NCBI RefSeq assembly: GCF_032854445.1
Contig: NC_088303.1
Coordinates: forward strand, 17,741,501-17,805,500
Direction of reading: 5' to 3'
Length of the DNA stretch: 64,000 bases
Origin: Liolophura sinensis
Lineage: Eukaryota > Mollusca > Polyplacophora > Chitonida > Chitonidae
The notes beneath the pieces were generated by a model. The model made no database searches. It saw only the letters and a list, made by a program, of their open reading frames with translations, and had not been told where the DNA came from. The stretch's first letter is position 1. Every line of letters starts with the position of its first letter. The translations under genes and the position numbers were made by a program. This document shows, piece after piece, positions 1 to 12,400 of the stretch.

Positions 1-430
1 GGGAAGGGGTGGTAAGAAGACGGTGAAGCTGAGAAATAGACAGATATACATAACTGTGCACTAATTTTTCATAATCACCTAGTGCCATTTTTGTTTTTTT
101 CGGAAAAAGTTATTATATATGAGGCTCGTTATTGATGAATTAATGATTGGTGTTGGACGCTGTAATGAAAAATATTTCCCATATTAGTATACGATATTGG
201 TCAGTTTTATGAGTAGAGGAAACTGGAGTTAAACACTGGTCTTTTCATGGGAAAATGAAGGCTTGGTGCAATCACCGCCCAACACATGCAATATTAAAGT
301 ACGCCGATATTATGTATTAACCGCCAAGGACCGATACCAAGTATAGACCACGTATGTCTTGGGCTATGTATTTATATCCCACAAACCGTAAATTTGCATA
401 TGTAAAATAAAAGTACATTGTTTATCTTAA
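1..430. other. Left edge, no gene seen
   Basis: A+T-rich sequence with no convincing exon, RNA gene or repeat on either strand. An AATAAA-like hexamer lies near 408, but there is no coding sequence upstream in the window to connect it to. Confidence 0.4.
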
Positions 431-434
431 GAAC

Positions 435-1700
435 TAAATCATTTTGAACTCAATATGTCAGTACTTTATTACGCCATTATCAGGAATAATAAATGGAGGT
501 TATACTCAATGTCAGCACTTTATTACGCCATAATCACGAGTAATAAGTGGATGCTGTACTCAGTATGTCAACCCTTCATTACGCCATCGTCAGGAATAAT
601 AAATGGACTTTGTACCAAATGTAAGCACTTTATAACGCCATAAATAGAAATTATAAATAAATGCTGTACTCAATATGTCATCACTTCATTACGTTATGGC
701 ATCATCAAGAATAATAAATGGACGTTGATACTCAATATGTCACCACTTCATTACGCTATGCATCATCAGGAATAATAAATACACTTTGTACTCAATGTGT
801 ACACACTTTACTACGCCTTGATTAGGAATAATAAATGGATTTTATATTCAATATCAGTACTTTAGTACGCAATAACTAGGAATAATACATAGATTTTGTA
901 TATATGCTATGTCAGTACTTTAATTATTATATCATCATCAGCAATAATAAGTAGAATTTGAACTCAGTATATCAGCAATTTATTACGCCATCATGAGGAA
1001 TAATAAATAGGTGTTCTGCTCAGTATGTCAGCACTATATTACGTCATCGCCAGGAATAATAAACGGATTTTGAACTCAATATGTCACCACTTTATTACGT
1101 CATCGTCAGGAGTAATAAATAGATTTTGAACTCAACATGTTTGTACTTTATTACGCCATCATCAGGAATAATAAATGAATGTTGTGGTCAGCATGTCAGC
1201 ACTTTATTACGCCATCTGGCTCAGTTGGTTAGCTCGCTAGCGCAGCGCAATGACCCAGGAGTCTCTCACCAATGCGGTCGCTGTGATTTCAAGTCCAGCT
1301 CATGCTGGCTTCCTTTCCGACCGTACGTGGGAAGGTCTGTCAAAAACCTGCGGATGGTCGTGGGTTTCCCCCGGGTTGTGCCCGGTTTCCACCCACCAAA
1401 ATGCTGGCCGCCGTCGTATAAGTGAAATATTCTTGGGTACGACGTAAAACACCAATCAAATAAATAAATAAATATTACGCCATCATCAGTAATAATAAAT
1501 GGATGTTGTACTCAATATGGCAGCATTTTCTTCCGCCACAATCAGGAATAATAAATGGGTGTTGTACTCAATATGTCAGCACTTTATTACGTCATCTCCA
1601 GGAACTGTAAATGGATGTTGTACTCAATATGGCAGCACTTTCTTACACCACCACCAGGAATAATAAATGGGTTTTGTACTTAATATGTCAGCATTTTATT
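435..1700. repeat. Tandem array, monomer about 56 bp
   Basis: About 18 degenerate copies of a unit built around GTCAGCACTTTATTACGCC followed by a CATCATCAGGAATAATAAATGG-like stretch. Successive GTCAGYAC anchors fall near 457, 511, 567, 621, 677 and 739, so spacing is 54-62 bp. The array runs up to a SINE at 1217, resumes after it at 1474, and is broken again by a second SINE from 1699. Short open frames inside it are by-products of the repeat. Confidence 0.9.
1217..1473 (+). mobile_element. SINE-A, full-length tRNA-derived copy
   Basis: The 5' head looks like a tRNA with pol III boxes: A box TGGCTCAGTTGGTTAGC at 1217-1233 and B box GATTTCAAGTCC at 1285-1296. A conserved body follows, then a 3' end carrying AAGTGAAATATTCTTG and a (AAAT)n tail. 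The element sits between direct copies of ATTACGCCATC at 1206-1216 and 1474-1484, an 11-bp target-site duplication made from one array unit. This copy serves as the reference for the other SINE-A pieces in the window. The family names used here (A, B, C, D) are mine. Confidence 0.92.
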
Positions 1701-1880
1701 TGTTTATTTATTTTATTTATTTGATTGCTGTTTTACGCCGTACTCAAGAATATTTCACTTATACGACGGTGGCCAGCATTATGGTTGGTGGAAATCGGGC
1801 AGAGCCCGGGGAGACCCACAATCATCCGCAGGTTGCTGGCAGACCTTCCCACGTACGGGCGGAGAGGAAGCCAGCATGAG
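1699..1880 (-). mobile_element. SINE-A, 5'-truncated copy
   Basis: Read on the - strand, this has the SINE-A body and 3' end including the (AAAT)n tail, but it lacks the tRNA-like head. Flanking GTCAGCATTTTA on the left and GTCAGCACTTAA on the right suggest an imperfect target-site duplication. It is the second insertion of this family into the same 56-bp array, in the opposite orientation to the first. Confidence 0.88.
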
Positions 1881-2049
1881 CTGGGTCAGCACTTAATTAA
1901 ATGGAATAATAAATGGATTACAATGGCACATACATAAAGTAAAAAAATACGCGGCAAAGTGTAGCACTATATCATATTACCTGCACGTGACAGTTGGAAC
2001 AGTCAGCAACGCATCGAACACTTTTACACAAATGTTGAATTTACCACTG

Positions 2050-2180
2050 CTTCTTTCAACACTGAGAGGTTAGAGCAAGTGAGACATTACTGGTTGGCTC
2101 GTTGTCAGTATAATGTGACTGGGGGGTGGGATGTCATGCCTGGTGTCTTTGGAGTAATACGTCAGCCTTTGTGGCAGAAC
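2050..2180 (+). mobile_element. SINE-D body fragment
   Basis: This piece shares CACTGARAGGTTRGARCAAG and a later GTATAATGTG...TGCCTGGTGT segment with 41820-41930. That other copy has a pol III B box in front. Here the head is not evident, so this is a truncated or decayed copy. Confidence 0.6.
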
Positions 2181-3095
2181 TTTGGCGTCATGTGTCTTCT
2201 TGGCAAAAGAAGACGCAGTAGGCCGTATATATTTATACAGCTGATGACTCTTCATCGTGATATGGCTGAAACACTGTTCGAATTAAATTCGACGTGACAC
2301 CCCAAGCATACATACACACCACTACGATCTTATAGGAATGTAAATATATACAGATGAAAAAACAGACGGGTATACTGCTTGCAGAGACGCACCAGCGTTA
2401 AAAATGCATAACTGTGACATGGAAGTATAGACCCCATATATGACACAACAGTTTTGGGAATAGATCGAGTTGCTGAAGTTTCGGTTGTTAATATATATAA
2501 TTTATACATGCATTTGTGAGTGAAAATATATTAGAGGTGAGCATGGATCACTCTTACCTGCTTACAAGTTTATTAGGGTTCTACTTAGAACAAACGTAGA
2601 CTTGCAATATATGCTGCGAGATCCCACAAATAGACAATTAACGTCGTCTTGCACTGAGGTCCTTCGTCAAGTGAATGGACCTGGTTAAAACATATGCAGA
2701 CCTATGTATAAGATGTCCAAAATTTCACCACAAAAAGGTTTATGTAGAGCTCTGATATGTTTAAAGCGATCTAAAGAGCAGAACTATGCATTATTTTACA
2801 CAGCCAAATTTTATCGTTAGTGCTGGATTGGCGGTTCGAACCGAACACTTGTCAATCTTAGATCTGTTTGACCGTTGTCATCTTGGCCTTGGGGTACTGG
2901 TATCCGTGGATTTTAAATTATGGATAAATTTGCGGATCATACAAGTCTTCTTTGCTTTCCAGGGGGTAAATTATACAAGCACTACTAAAAACGTATTGGC
3001 GGTAATCTAAAGAGGACTGTAAGCCTATATGCATGTGATATTTGGGCTCCCAAATACAGGCACTGTGATGAACGATTAAACTAGAACCCGCAGGT
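2181..3095. other. Intergenic sequence upstream of CNOT1
   Basis: No exon, RNA gene or named repeat could be supported on either strand. The short open frames here have no splice or family support. Confidence 0.4.
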
Positions 3096-3479
3096 GCGGT
3101 GAGGTATAGGTCACATGACCAACAAAAACGTCATGTGACTTTCCCCTAACATCTTTGAAATTCCGTGAATGACGGATATTTTCGTCAGCGCAGCATATCT
3201 GGACAGCATATTTAGTGATAGGGTTATCACAGGACTAATCTGATGTAATATTAACTTAAGTTAACGAAATTTTCAAAAATAGCAGAACGAGGCGGTTTCA
3301 ACATGGCTGCTGTGACGCCAGCCATGTCGCAGTTTGTGTGGTGAGAAATATCAGGCCAAAAATCCTGATGTGGCTTCACCAGCGGATGAGCATTTCTGCC
3401 GAAAAGGACGATAGACATTGTATATACTGTCCGCTTTGTGAGGAGAAGGCTTATAGCGTTCCTTATTTAATGGATTAAT
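3096..3479 (+). promoter_or_regulatory. Putative CNOT1 promoter and 5' UTR
   Basis: Two exact M-box/E-box decamers in opposite orientation, GTCACATGAC (3110-3119) and GTCATGTGAC (3130-3139), lie 20 bp apart about 340 bp before the start codon. TCATGTGA is the established M-box core bound by MITF/TFE-type bHLH-zip factors. Near 3300-3326, CATGGCTG and its inverse CAGCCATG form a pair that also resembles YY1 sites. No TATA box is clear. The transcription start is not determined, and the promoter role is inferred from position. Confidence 0.45.
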
Positions 3480-6400
3480 ATGAATCTGGACTCGCTATCT
3501 CTTGCCCTCTCTGAAATAAGTTATTCAGTGGCAAATCTAACAAAGAAAAATTTCAAGTCCAGTGTTGCTGAAATAAACCACGTAAGTATATGGAAGGCGT
3601 GAATTAGTGTTCTTACTTGACGAGAGAATGTAATTTATTCTTATTGACGTAAATATATTTGCAAAATGAGCTGTTTTGTTATGAAATTCACGACAACATC
3701 GCTGAAAACGAAAGCGAGGCTGTGCTCTGACCTTGCATTACAAACTTCTTCCGTGTGACACCGGAACTTTCAAATTATTTAATTTTCATTATTTTAATGT
3801 TTTTGTAAATGAAGATGAAGGTTTCACAGTAATGTAGAGATAATATTCTCTTCAGTGGCCCCCAAAACTATAGTGAAATATGTCCAGAGCAGTACACACA
3901 GACTGTAGCTGGCCAACAGGTGATACGACACAAAAACATCTCAGGATATCCCCGAAAGACTCCAACCAACTCCTTTTCTTATGTTGGCAAAGGGTCGTTG
4001 GAGTCTCGACGCTAACAGTATTAATTTCGTACTCAATGAAGATTCAGGCAGATTCCTTTTGTTATCGATCAAGTCCTGTGCAAATAAGACACCAACCTAA
4101 TGACCTGCTTTCTGCATCTACTGCACCGCCACTGTGCCACCACCATCTTCCTACTGCTCCAGTATGAAGCAGGACATGTGCGTAGGCCTACATGTAGATG
4201 CTCAACATGGCGGCCACGGCCGAGGAACGTGTACCGTGGAAGCCGTCATGGCTATAATAAATGTGTTCCAAAGCGAGTAGGGGCATGTGGTGGTGCGGTA
4301 GGTGAGGAAAGCAGATCTTTAGGTTGGTGTCTTTTATTTGCACGAGATATGTTCGATAACAAAGAGAATCGGCCTGGACATTCGTTGAGTACGAAATTAA
4401 TACTGTAAAAAAAGGAGTTGGAGTCTTTCGGCGCTAATCTCAGAACTGCTACTGCCAGAGGTAAATAAAACGAAGAAGTGAGGAAGTAGTTTGTTTCTGA
4501 TTTAGTGTGACATTCCCAGGAAGACAATGGAGGCTATTTTAATATTATAACTGGCTTTTGTGAAGATGTAGCTTACTAGAAAAATGTACGGTTGAATGAA
4601 ATTTAATTTTGAAGTTAGGTTAGGCTGGTGGAGATGCTCTTAACGTAGTACTTAGCTAACCAAGTCAAATGTTCAACTGCTGTGAGCTGTGTCGGCATTT
4701 CAGGAGTCCCGCAAGTTCATGCAGATGAGGAGACAGAGTTGGGGCTCTCACAAACGCATGCAACTGAAAGGCACAATAACCTGATCTGTCCACTGAATTT
4801 GAAATTATGGTTAATCTGTGTCATTTTGTAATAGCCCAAGAGCCAAGTCTCCTGGATTTTGCATTGAGCATGTAGGCAGTGGTTTAGCCAGGGGGTGGGG
4901 GGATACATCTTTAATAATACATGTTTCATTTATTTATTTCATTAAGAAATAATGTTCTTGCTATGTGTGTCTTGTGACAGTTTTAAAGTTTATAAGGTGC
5001 ACAACGCTATGATTTTAGCTTGAAGGTGTAACTTGAGACATTTTTGACATTGTCCACCTGACTGAATGCTGCTAGACAACCATAGCAAGAACAAAACAGA
5101 AAACAGAAGAAAAGAAAAGAAAGTACTTGAGTTGTCTCAACATTTTCACATCCATACTAAGTAGCATTGGAAGATCCAGGAAGATTCACATGCGGCCTGC
5201 AACATTATGCATACCAGGCAAAACCATTACTGCTACACAAAAGAGGTGCCAGCCATTATGGTAACTGATTTCAGTTCAAACAAGTACCAGATTGATAGTA
5301 AATGCGTCTGTTGGAAATAATCTGTGAAAGGATTTCATGAAAGATTTGTAGTTAGTAATCTTTGACAATGGCACATTTCTCACTTTGAAATGAACATTGC
5401 TGTGAAAATTCCAGCTAAGCTTGTGCTGTCAAGGTTTTCCTTGCACCACTCCACCTTCAGCATGGACAAGTGATGCGCATGGTTGAAACCATATGAGAAA
5501 GAGTGGGAATCTTTGTGGTTTGCGTGAGATGAAAGATCAAATAGCTCAACATCCATACCACAATTTATTTTAGCGAAAAAAACTCGGTACAAAACTTGCC
5601 AAAAATCAGTTTTCTGATTTTCTGATCATCGCTAAACCGATGAGTAAGTGACTAGGAAACTCTTTAGAGTACAGGAAACATTATGTTTATGTGAAAAAAA
5701 AGTCAAAAAAAAATTTTTTTTTGATCTTTTTTTTTTTTCGGGGGTGGGGGCTATGAACATACATTAATGGAAAACCAAGGAAGTTATATGGTATGGATTA
5801 ACCAGTGGAATAAGTAAGTCGTTAAACAAGCAGTTTTTGTTTTGTTTTCAGCTGGTCACACACCACGGAGCTGAAGCAGAAAGGCATCTGTTTCGGTGTC
5901 TATTTTCCTATGTTGATTTCAGTGGGGATGGTAAAAGTAGTGGCAAGGACTTTCATCAGGTATGTTTGTCGTTGGCTTTTCCTTAATTGTTTTAATAAGT
6001 TTACCTATCGACCTAAATTCCAAATACTGAGTTACCTCCGTGTTTGCTACAATATTGTGTGTTCAAGGATGAAATTTTTTTTATCAACCTTTCATGTGGA
6101 GAAAGAAGAAACATAACATGCATAGCCAAATCAGAAGTGCCAGTTGTTTTTGTTTTCTTTGCTTATAAAAACACTTTTCAAAGGCATGTCACAATTTAAC
6201 ATTAGCAGAGCCAGACATTTATTGCCTGCTTTTATTACTCAGTGACCTTTTTGTTTGAAAAGAAGGATGAAAAACATGTTTGCACTAGATGTTTTACATC
6301 TAATGTTTGGGCATGCTGTAAACTAAATAAAGTGTACAAAAAACAGTATGTTCAGATTTGCAATAGCTGCAAAATTCTACCAAAAGATGATGTCGCCTTA

Positions 6401-9400
6401 CACTTACACTTAGTCTTTGTGAGAGAGGAAGGTGTCAGCATACTGAGTCTTTCTGTTTGGCATGAACTTCAAAGTTTTGAACTTAACCAAGCTTCACAAC
6501 AGTTGGCTAGTATTTCTCAGCTACATGGCAGTACTTTTCAAATATGATGCATTTACAGTACAGTACAGTGTGAAGACCTGAATGGCTTGAAAGGGGGGTT
6601 AAATGATAAAGATTCAGATAGTCCGAATTGCTTGCCTAAATTGTTGAAAATTAGCATTGTAATAAAACTGCTGTCACTAGTTTCGGAGTATAGTACGGAA
6701 ACAAAAGTTTTCTGTCGTTTCCAATTTTGCAAGAACACTTGGTGTGACCCATCCCTGACGTTCAGCAACAAATGATGCCATGCTTTCAACCACAAATGAC
6801 CTCATTCCAGCATAACTGCCTTACTCGATGTCACATCTACTTCCCTCTTTGTCAAATATGGAACATTATCATGTCACATCAGGAAAATTTTATGGAAACT
6901 GCCGAAGATTTTGTTTTTAAGTACTCTTCACCAATACTGGCTAAATAGTGTTATTCGTCGTAAATCCTTTTGAATTGTGGTGTTAGCCCTTTTCCCTAGG
7001 GTATCCTTCCTATCATTTTAATATTTCCCGTAGTGTCTATTATGATTGAAGAAGCACTTTAACATCATATGGAGACAAGCATCTGAAACCAGGACTCCAG
7101 ATGCATATTTTTGTAAATTGTGCCAAACTGTTCCCAAAATACTCATCAGTTTTGAAAATCTTGTATACAAAAACACATCTAAAACTTCATAAAGATAAGC
7201 ATGCAACTTCATATTTGTGTGTATCAGCAGCTCTTGCAGCTCCAGCTGTTTAACATTTGGACTACAACAATGAAGCACATTTTTAGCTTGGCTTTAGAAA
7301 TCCAGTTCCAGGCAGAATGTAAAGGGGTAAAGCCTAAGATGGTCTGCCACACCTTTCCATTGTTTGTGGTGATAGAAATAAATTTGTGATCTGTGCACAT
7401 ACATGTATATTTGTGGTAGCACAGGTGAAATGGTGTTTTTTTCCTAACCCAGTATAAAAGACTACAGCGCAGAGTATGAAATCAGAGCAGCTATGGCAGT
7501 GTGATAGTTAGCAAATGGTCACCTGTAAAATGCATGGGTTAAAAGTGTTTATTTAAGTGCAGAAGTCGTAGCAAATTACATGCTCACAAATATCACGGCT
7601 TGAGCAGGGCTGTTAACTGTGATGTGTTACATGTTTTTGGTCAAGAATTACTCAAAATGCTGTATTGTCAACACATTTTCCAAGACATTTTGAAACTTTA
7701 TTTGTTATAAAGTTCCATAAATTTTGGTGGTCAATTAAAGAGGCTATACTAGAGATTTTTGGCAAAATGTCCATATTCACCAGTCAAGTAAGATTTTTTT
7801 ATATTTCACCAGAATAGCTCAAATTTTTGATGCTCGTACCTATACTACTTTTTGCCAAATATCTCTGGTATAACCTCTCTGGATATCCATATCCCAAGGC
7901 CACATTGTCACCATACAAGGTAAACTGTCAATGTCATTTTGTTACATTATCTTGACTCACAGTTTATTTAATCTATGTATGTGTGTAGTGTCTAAAACTA
8001 TAGTGATGGTGCATTGAACTATAAACAACATACTTGAATATTATCAAGCAAACTAAGAAAATATAGGTGACATAGATGTTTACATTATATACAACACTTG
8101 CGATTCATACAAATATCACACTGTACAGGTAAATCAACTGAGAGAAGCAAAAATGATTTGCTTTAGACTGCAGGCTATTCAGCTAATTTTCTCCAGCTAA
8201 TTGTGATCTGTTGAAAAAAAAATTTTTTTTTTGTTCGGGAAAAAACAAATTTTATTTCCTTATGCGTTATACTTACTGCTCAGCTGCTGTGCATATACAT
8301 TAAGAAATCTTGTTTTTGTATTTCTTTTTCTTCAGACACAGTTGTTGATTCAGGAATTTGGGAACCTTATCAGCAAAGTGAATTTTGTGTCTATCTTGTG
8401 CTACGCTATTGACTGTCCCCTCCATCTACAGAAGGTGAGTCTGCATTGATGCTGAAGTGGAGAAAATAGTCTGATTATCTAAAGTCTTCACAGACAGAGT
8501 TCCATGCAATTGTCAAGTCGGTTATTGTTTACTATTGTTTAAAAGTTTAAAAAAAAAATTTTGATTTCTAGTGTGACAAAATAATTCAAGAATGGAACTT
8601 TTCATTTGCTCTCAAATCAATTGCTTTTTAGAATGTTAAACTTTCTTGTAGTTTGCCTGAAAGTCTTATTTTGTTGTTGTAGAGTTTAAAACCATCATCA
8701 CAACTCTTCCCACAAGTCAGCAAGGTTCTCAAGCTCTCCCGCGTACAGGACGTTGTTTTTGGACTTGCCTTACTGAATTCATCAAACCCAGACCTGAGAA
8801 ACTACGCAGCTCAATTTGTGAAACAAAAATTACCAGACCTTATCCGCTCCTATGTCGATGCCGGTAAGTATTTTGGGCTGAATCTCAAAGCAAAATTCAG
8901 TCTTTTAGATTAACATCTTGCTGGCTGTTGTCAACAGCTCAGGTTTTGAGGGTCCTAAAGGTGCTGTTATCTGAAGGTACAGTTGTAGGGTAAGGGCTAA
9001 GGCATCTTAAGTATTATTGTCATCTGTTTGTTTGAGATAGGACTATTATGTTGATTGCAGTTGTGGATACAAGGGTTTTGTACCATGGTACAGAAAGCTA
9101 TAAAATAGAGCACCTCTTCTCTGGCTGTAATGATGCCACCTTGAGTTGGATTCTTCTTGAGATCATAAAGGTTGCATAAATTAGGTTCGTGTTACCACAG
9201 TTTTGCTTGTTGGCTACAAAACATGTTAATTTCATGTAACAGCGCATATATCCTAGATTTATTGTTTTCAGCAGTCCAAACAATTTCTTGTTTTTTCAAT
9301 GCAAGCGACATAGCTTTGTTGAAATTTTGTATGTATCCTATATGCGAAGTTTGTGTCCAGTTAGAAAGAAAACTTTTTTTTGTAAATAAAACAAAACACA

Positions 9401-12400
9401 ACAGACCATTTTCAGGGTCATTACCGTGTTTTCTGTGCAGTGTGGTATTGGTCGATTTTTATCTGCTCTGCTTGTGTTGGCAGACACCACAGTAAGTCAG
9501 GAGGGGGGACTGCAGGACGTTGCCATCGAGGTGATTCACCTGTTGTTAGCCCACCTGGTCAAAGGCAGAGATCAATTCGGTATCGGTGCTGACCAGAAAG
9601 AGGCTTTCCTTCAAACGCTCAGAAAAGGTAGGCACACCTAACTTCAGGAAAGTGTGAAAAGATTTGTGTCTTACTATAAATTTGCTGCTCTGAAGCTATA
9701 CTTATTTTATGGATTTTGCGACAAACACATTTCCACGAAAATCGGTGCCATTGAATATAAAACCCATGTATGTAATTTATCAGTGTAGCATGCGTCACAG
9801 TTATAAATTTGTTAACAAGCACTACAGTTCTAATACTTTTTCAAACATGTTAATTAGAAATACGTAATTAGAATGTATTCCGGCTTTCACAAATCCAGCT
9901 TAATTGATCATCAGTTAATCTCGCTTTCTTTTAAGGAGGCTTATCTCCATCTCTGTATTGCCACATTGCGTTGTTATTGTTGTTGTAGATTTATTGCCGC
10001 GGTTGGAGACATACATATCGATAATTTGTAATGTGCGTGTGTACATGATACGATATACATACGATGAGAGCGGCTGTTTTTTTATCGACTGTACTTGCCT
10101 TCCAGTCAGGTCACCTTTCTGCTCCACCCAATACATCGCTCAGGTTTCCGCACTTCAAACTTCCTTTTCATAATGATTTCTGAGAAATTTACTCAAATCT
10201 GTCACAGTTCACTCAAAGTTTCACTCACACTGCTGATGCATGAGAATTAAACAGTGGGATTTATTTATATCACATTTAATCCTTCGTCATCTCCCAAAGT
10301 GAGTGACACGAATACTTGCTCACACAGCAGATAAGGGCTTCATCTTATAAAGATTAAGAGTCTTCAAAAGATTACAAGCTTAGGAGGATTAACTTCCTTT
10401 GCCTGATCAACTTACTGTATTGTATAGAATTTTTGTCACATCTTACAGGTACAAAAAAGTTTAAATGATAACATTGTTACTTGAATGCTTGAGTTGTTTT
10501 ATTACTTGACGTGTCTGTATTGAAGTTTGATTTTCGTTTATCAGTTGTCCAAAAATTCTGGTAAGATCCATGAAAGTTGATTCCCGCGAACGTGTCTTCT
10601 TACCAAATCAGCGAAAGTTCATGCCCGCATATATAAAGGCATTTACAGTATTAAAGAAAATATAAGATCTTTCAGGGCTTATGTACATTTTCTTCTCTGT
10701 TGTTTTCCTGCAGACTTCCCTCGAGACAGAGTACCTGTAGTACTAAGCCCTCTTCTATACCCAGACATAGACGATATTTCCATTGACAAGTTGCCGGATA
10801 CAACTGGCTGTCACAAGAGTATCGTAAGTGTTACTTTGTAGAGTTTCAGTGCATGTACACATATGTATCATTTGTCACATTTGTGTCCTTAATTTTGACA
10901 CCCCTTTTTAAACCCTAACCCCCGTAACCCCATATCCCCCCTCCCGCCCCCTCTCACTTTTAGCCATACAGTAAAGTTACAAAGCCAGTCTCTTACCCAA
11001 GCGCAGAACAATTTTTAGACATTCACGATCTGAATCAGAAATGCATGAAAACTAACCTTTGGATCTGGGGGATAGCATTTGTGTGGAGTTTTGTCTTGAA
11101 TTATTATCTAGTGTAATAATGTGGCATTTCTTAGCTTTTTGATGTAAATTTAGTTGAGCAAGAAACACACCTTTAATGTTCAGGTAAACAGACTTTTGTG
11201 CATGTAAGAGTGCAAATGCAGCAACATGGAAATCACAGTTTACCAAGGGAATTTCTTTTATTTACCATGGGATTGCCTGTTACAGATGGAAAGCTCTTAT
11301 GCTGATATGATATTGGAAGCTGGATATGGATGCACGGCAACGTAAGTCAAATCTGTTTTTAGAGTGTGGATAAAACATGTTGATTTTCTGCTGAAATATT
11401 AAAAATAACTTCTAAAACTTAAAATAAATATGCGTATTGTTCTTTCATGTACATTTTGCAATGTCTTACCTTTAAACTTTCTAAAAAATGAAGCTGTGAC
11501 CACATTTATTGAGCCCATGTAGATATTAGCGGTTTAAACAGTTAGTCTGTATGTTTTGCTTTCTTCTGTTTTTGAAATTACATACATGTACCACTTCTAC
11601 GGAGCTGCATAAATAGAGGTTTCAGAAACACATCACCTTATGGTGCCATAACCATTACAGTAAGAAAGTTGCGAGAAATTTGATTCCTTAAAGCTTTTTG
11701 AAAGGATTCTTCAGACTGTTCATATCAAACATATATGAAGAAACTACCAGCTCAGCAAAAATGTTTGTTCTGCTTATTGATGATATATATTATATCCCTG
11801 TGTTGCAGAGTTGAAGAATGTCGAAACACCCTGATGCAGTTTGGAGTGCGGGAGCTGACTCCTGCAGCTGTAGCACGTGTGCTGGGGATGATGGCGCGCT
11901 CTCACCAGGGCCTGAATGAAAACGTCTCCCTACAGGTAAGGCTTCAGTCATTCGCTTCTCTCTATCTTTCGCGGTCTCATCACAATGTGGCTGAAATATA
12001 TCTCACATTGCATTAAGCCATATTCATTCACTCATTTGTCTGCTTTGCAAACACACTAGATCCTTGCCCACAAAGGTCTTCTATACAACAAAATGCTGGC
12101 CGCCGTCGTATAAGTGAAATATTCTTCAGTACGGCATAAAACACCAATCAAATAAATAAATAAATAAAAAAGATGGAAAAAATAAAAAAGAAAGGAACAT
12201 TAAACTTGTGTAAACAAACAAAATAAGATAAGGCTTCTTCCAAATTGAAAAATAAGATACACGTCAAGAAATGTTGAGGAAATAAAAAAAAAAAGGTAGA
12301 TAGAACACAAGTAATCTGATTACGGACTGTTTACTGATCATGTGATGATATATTGTTTTTTGTCCTGGTCAGTCTTTGAACAGCAGTGCACTAGGAGGAG

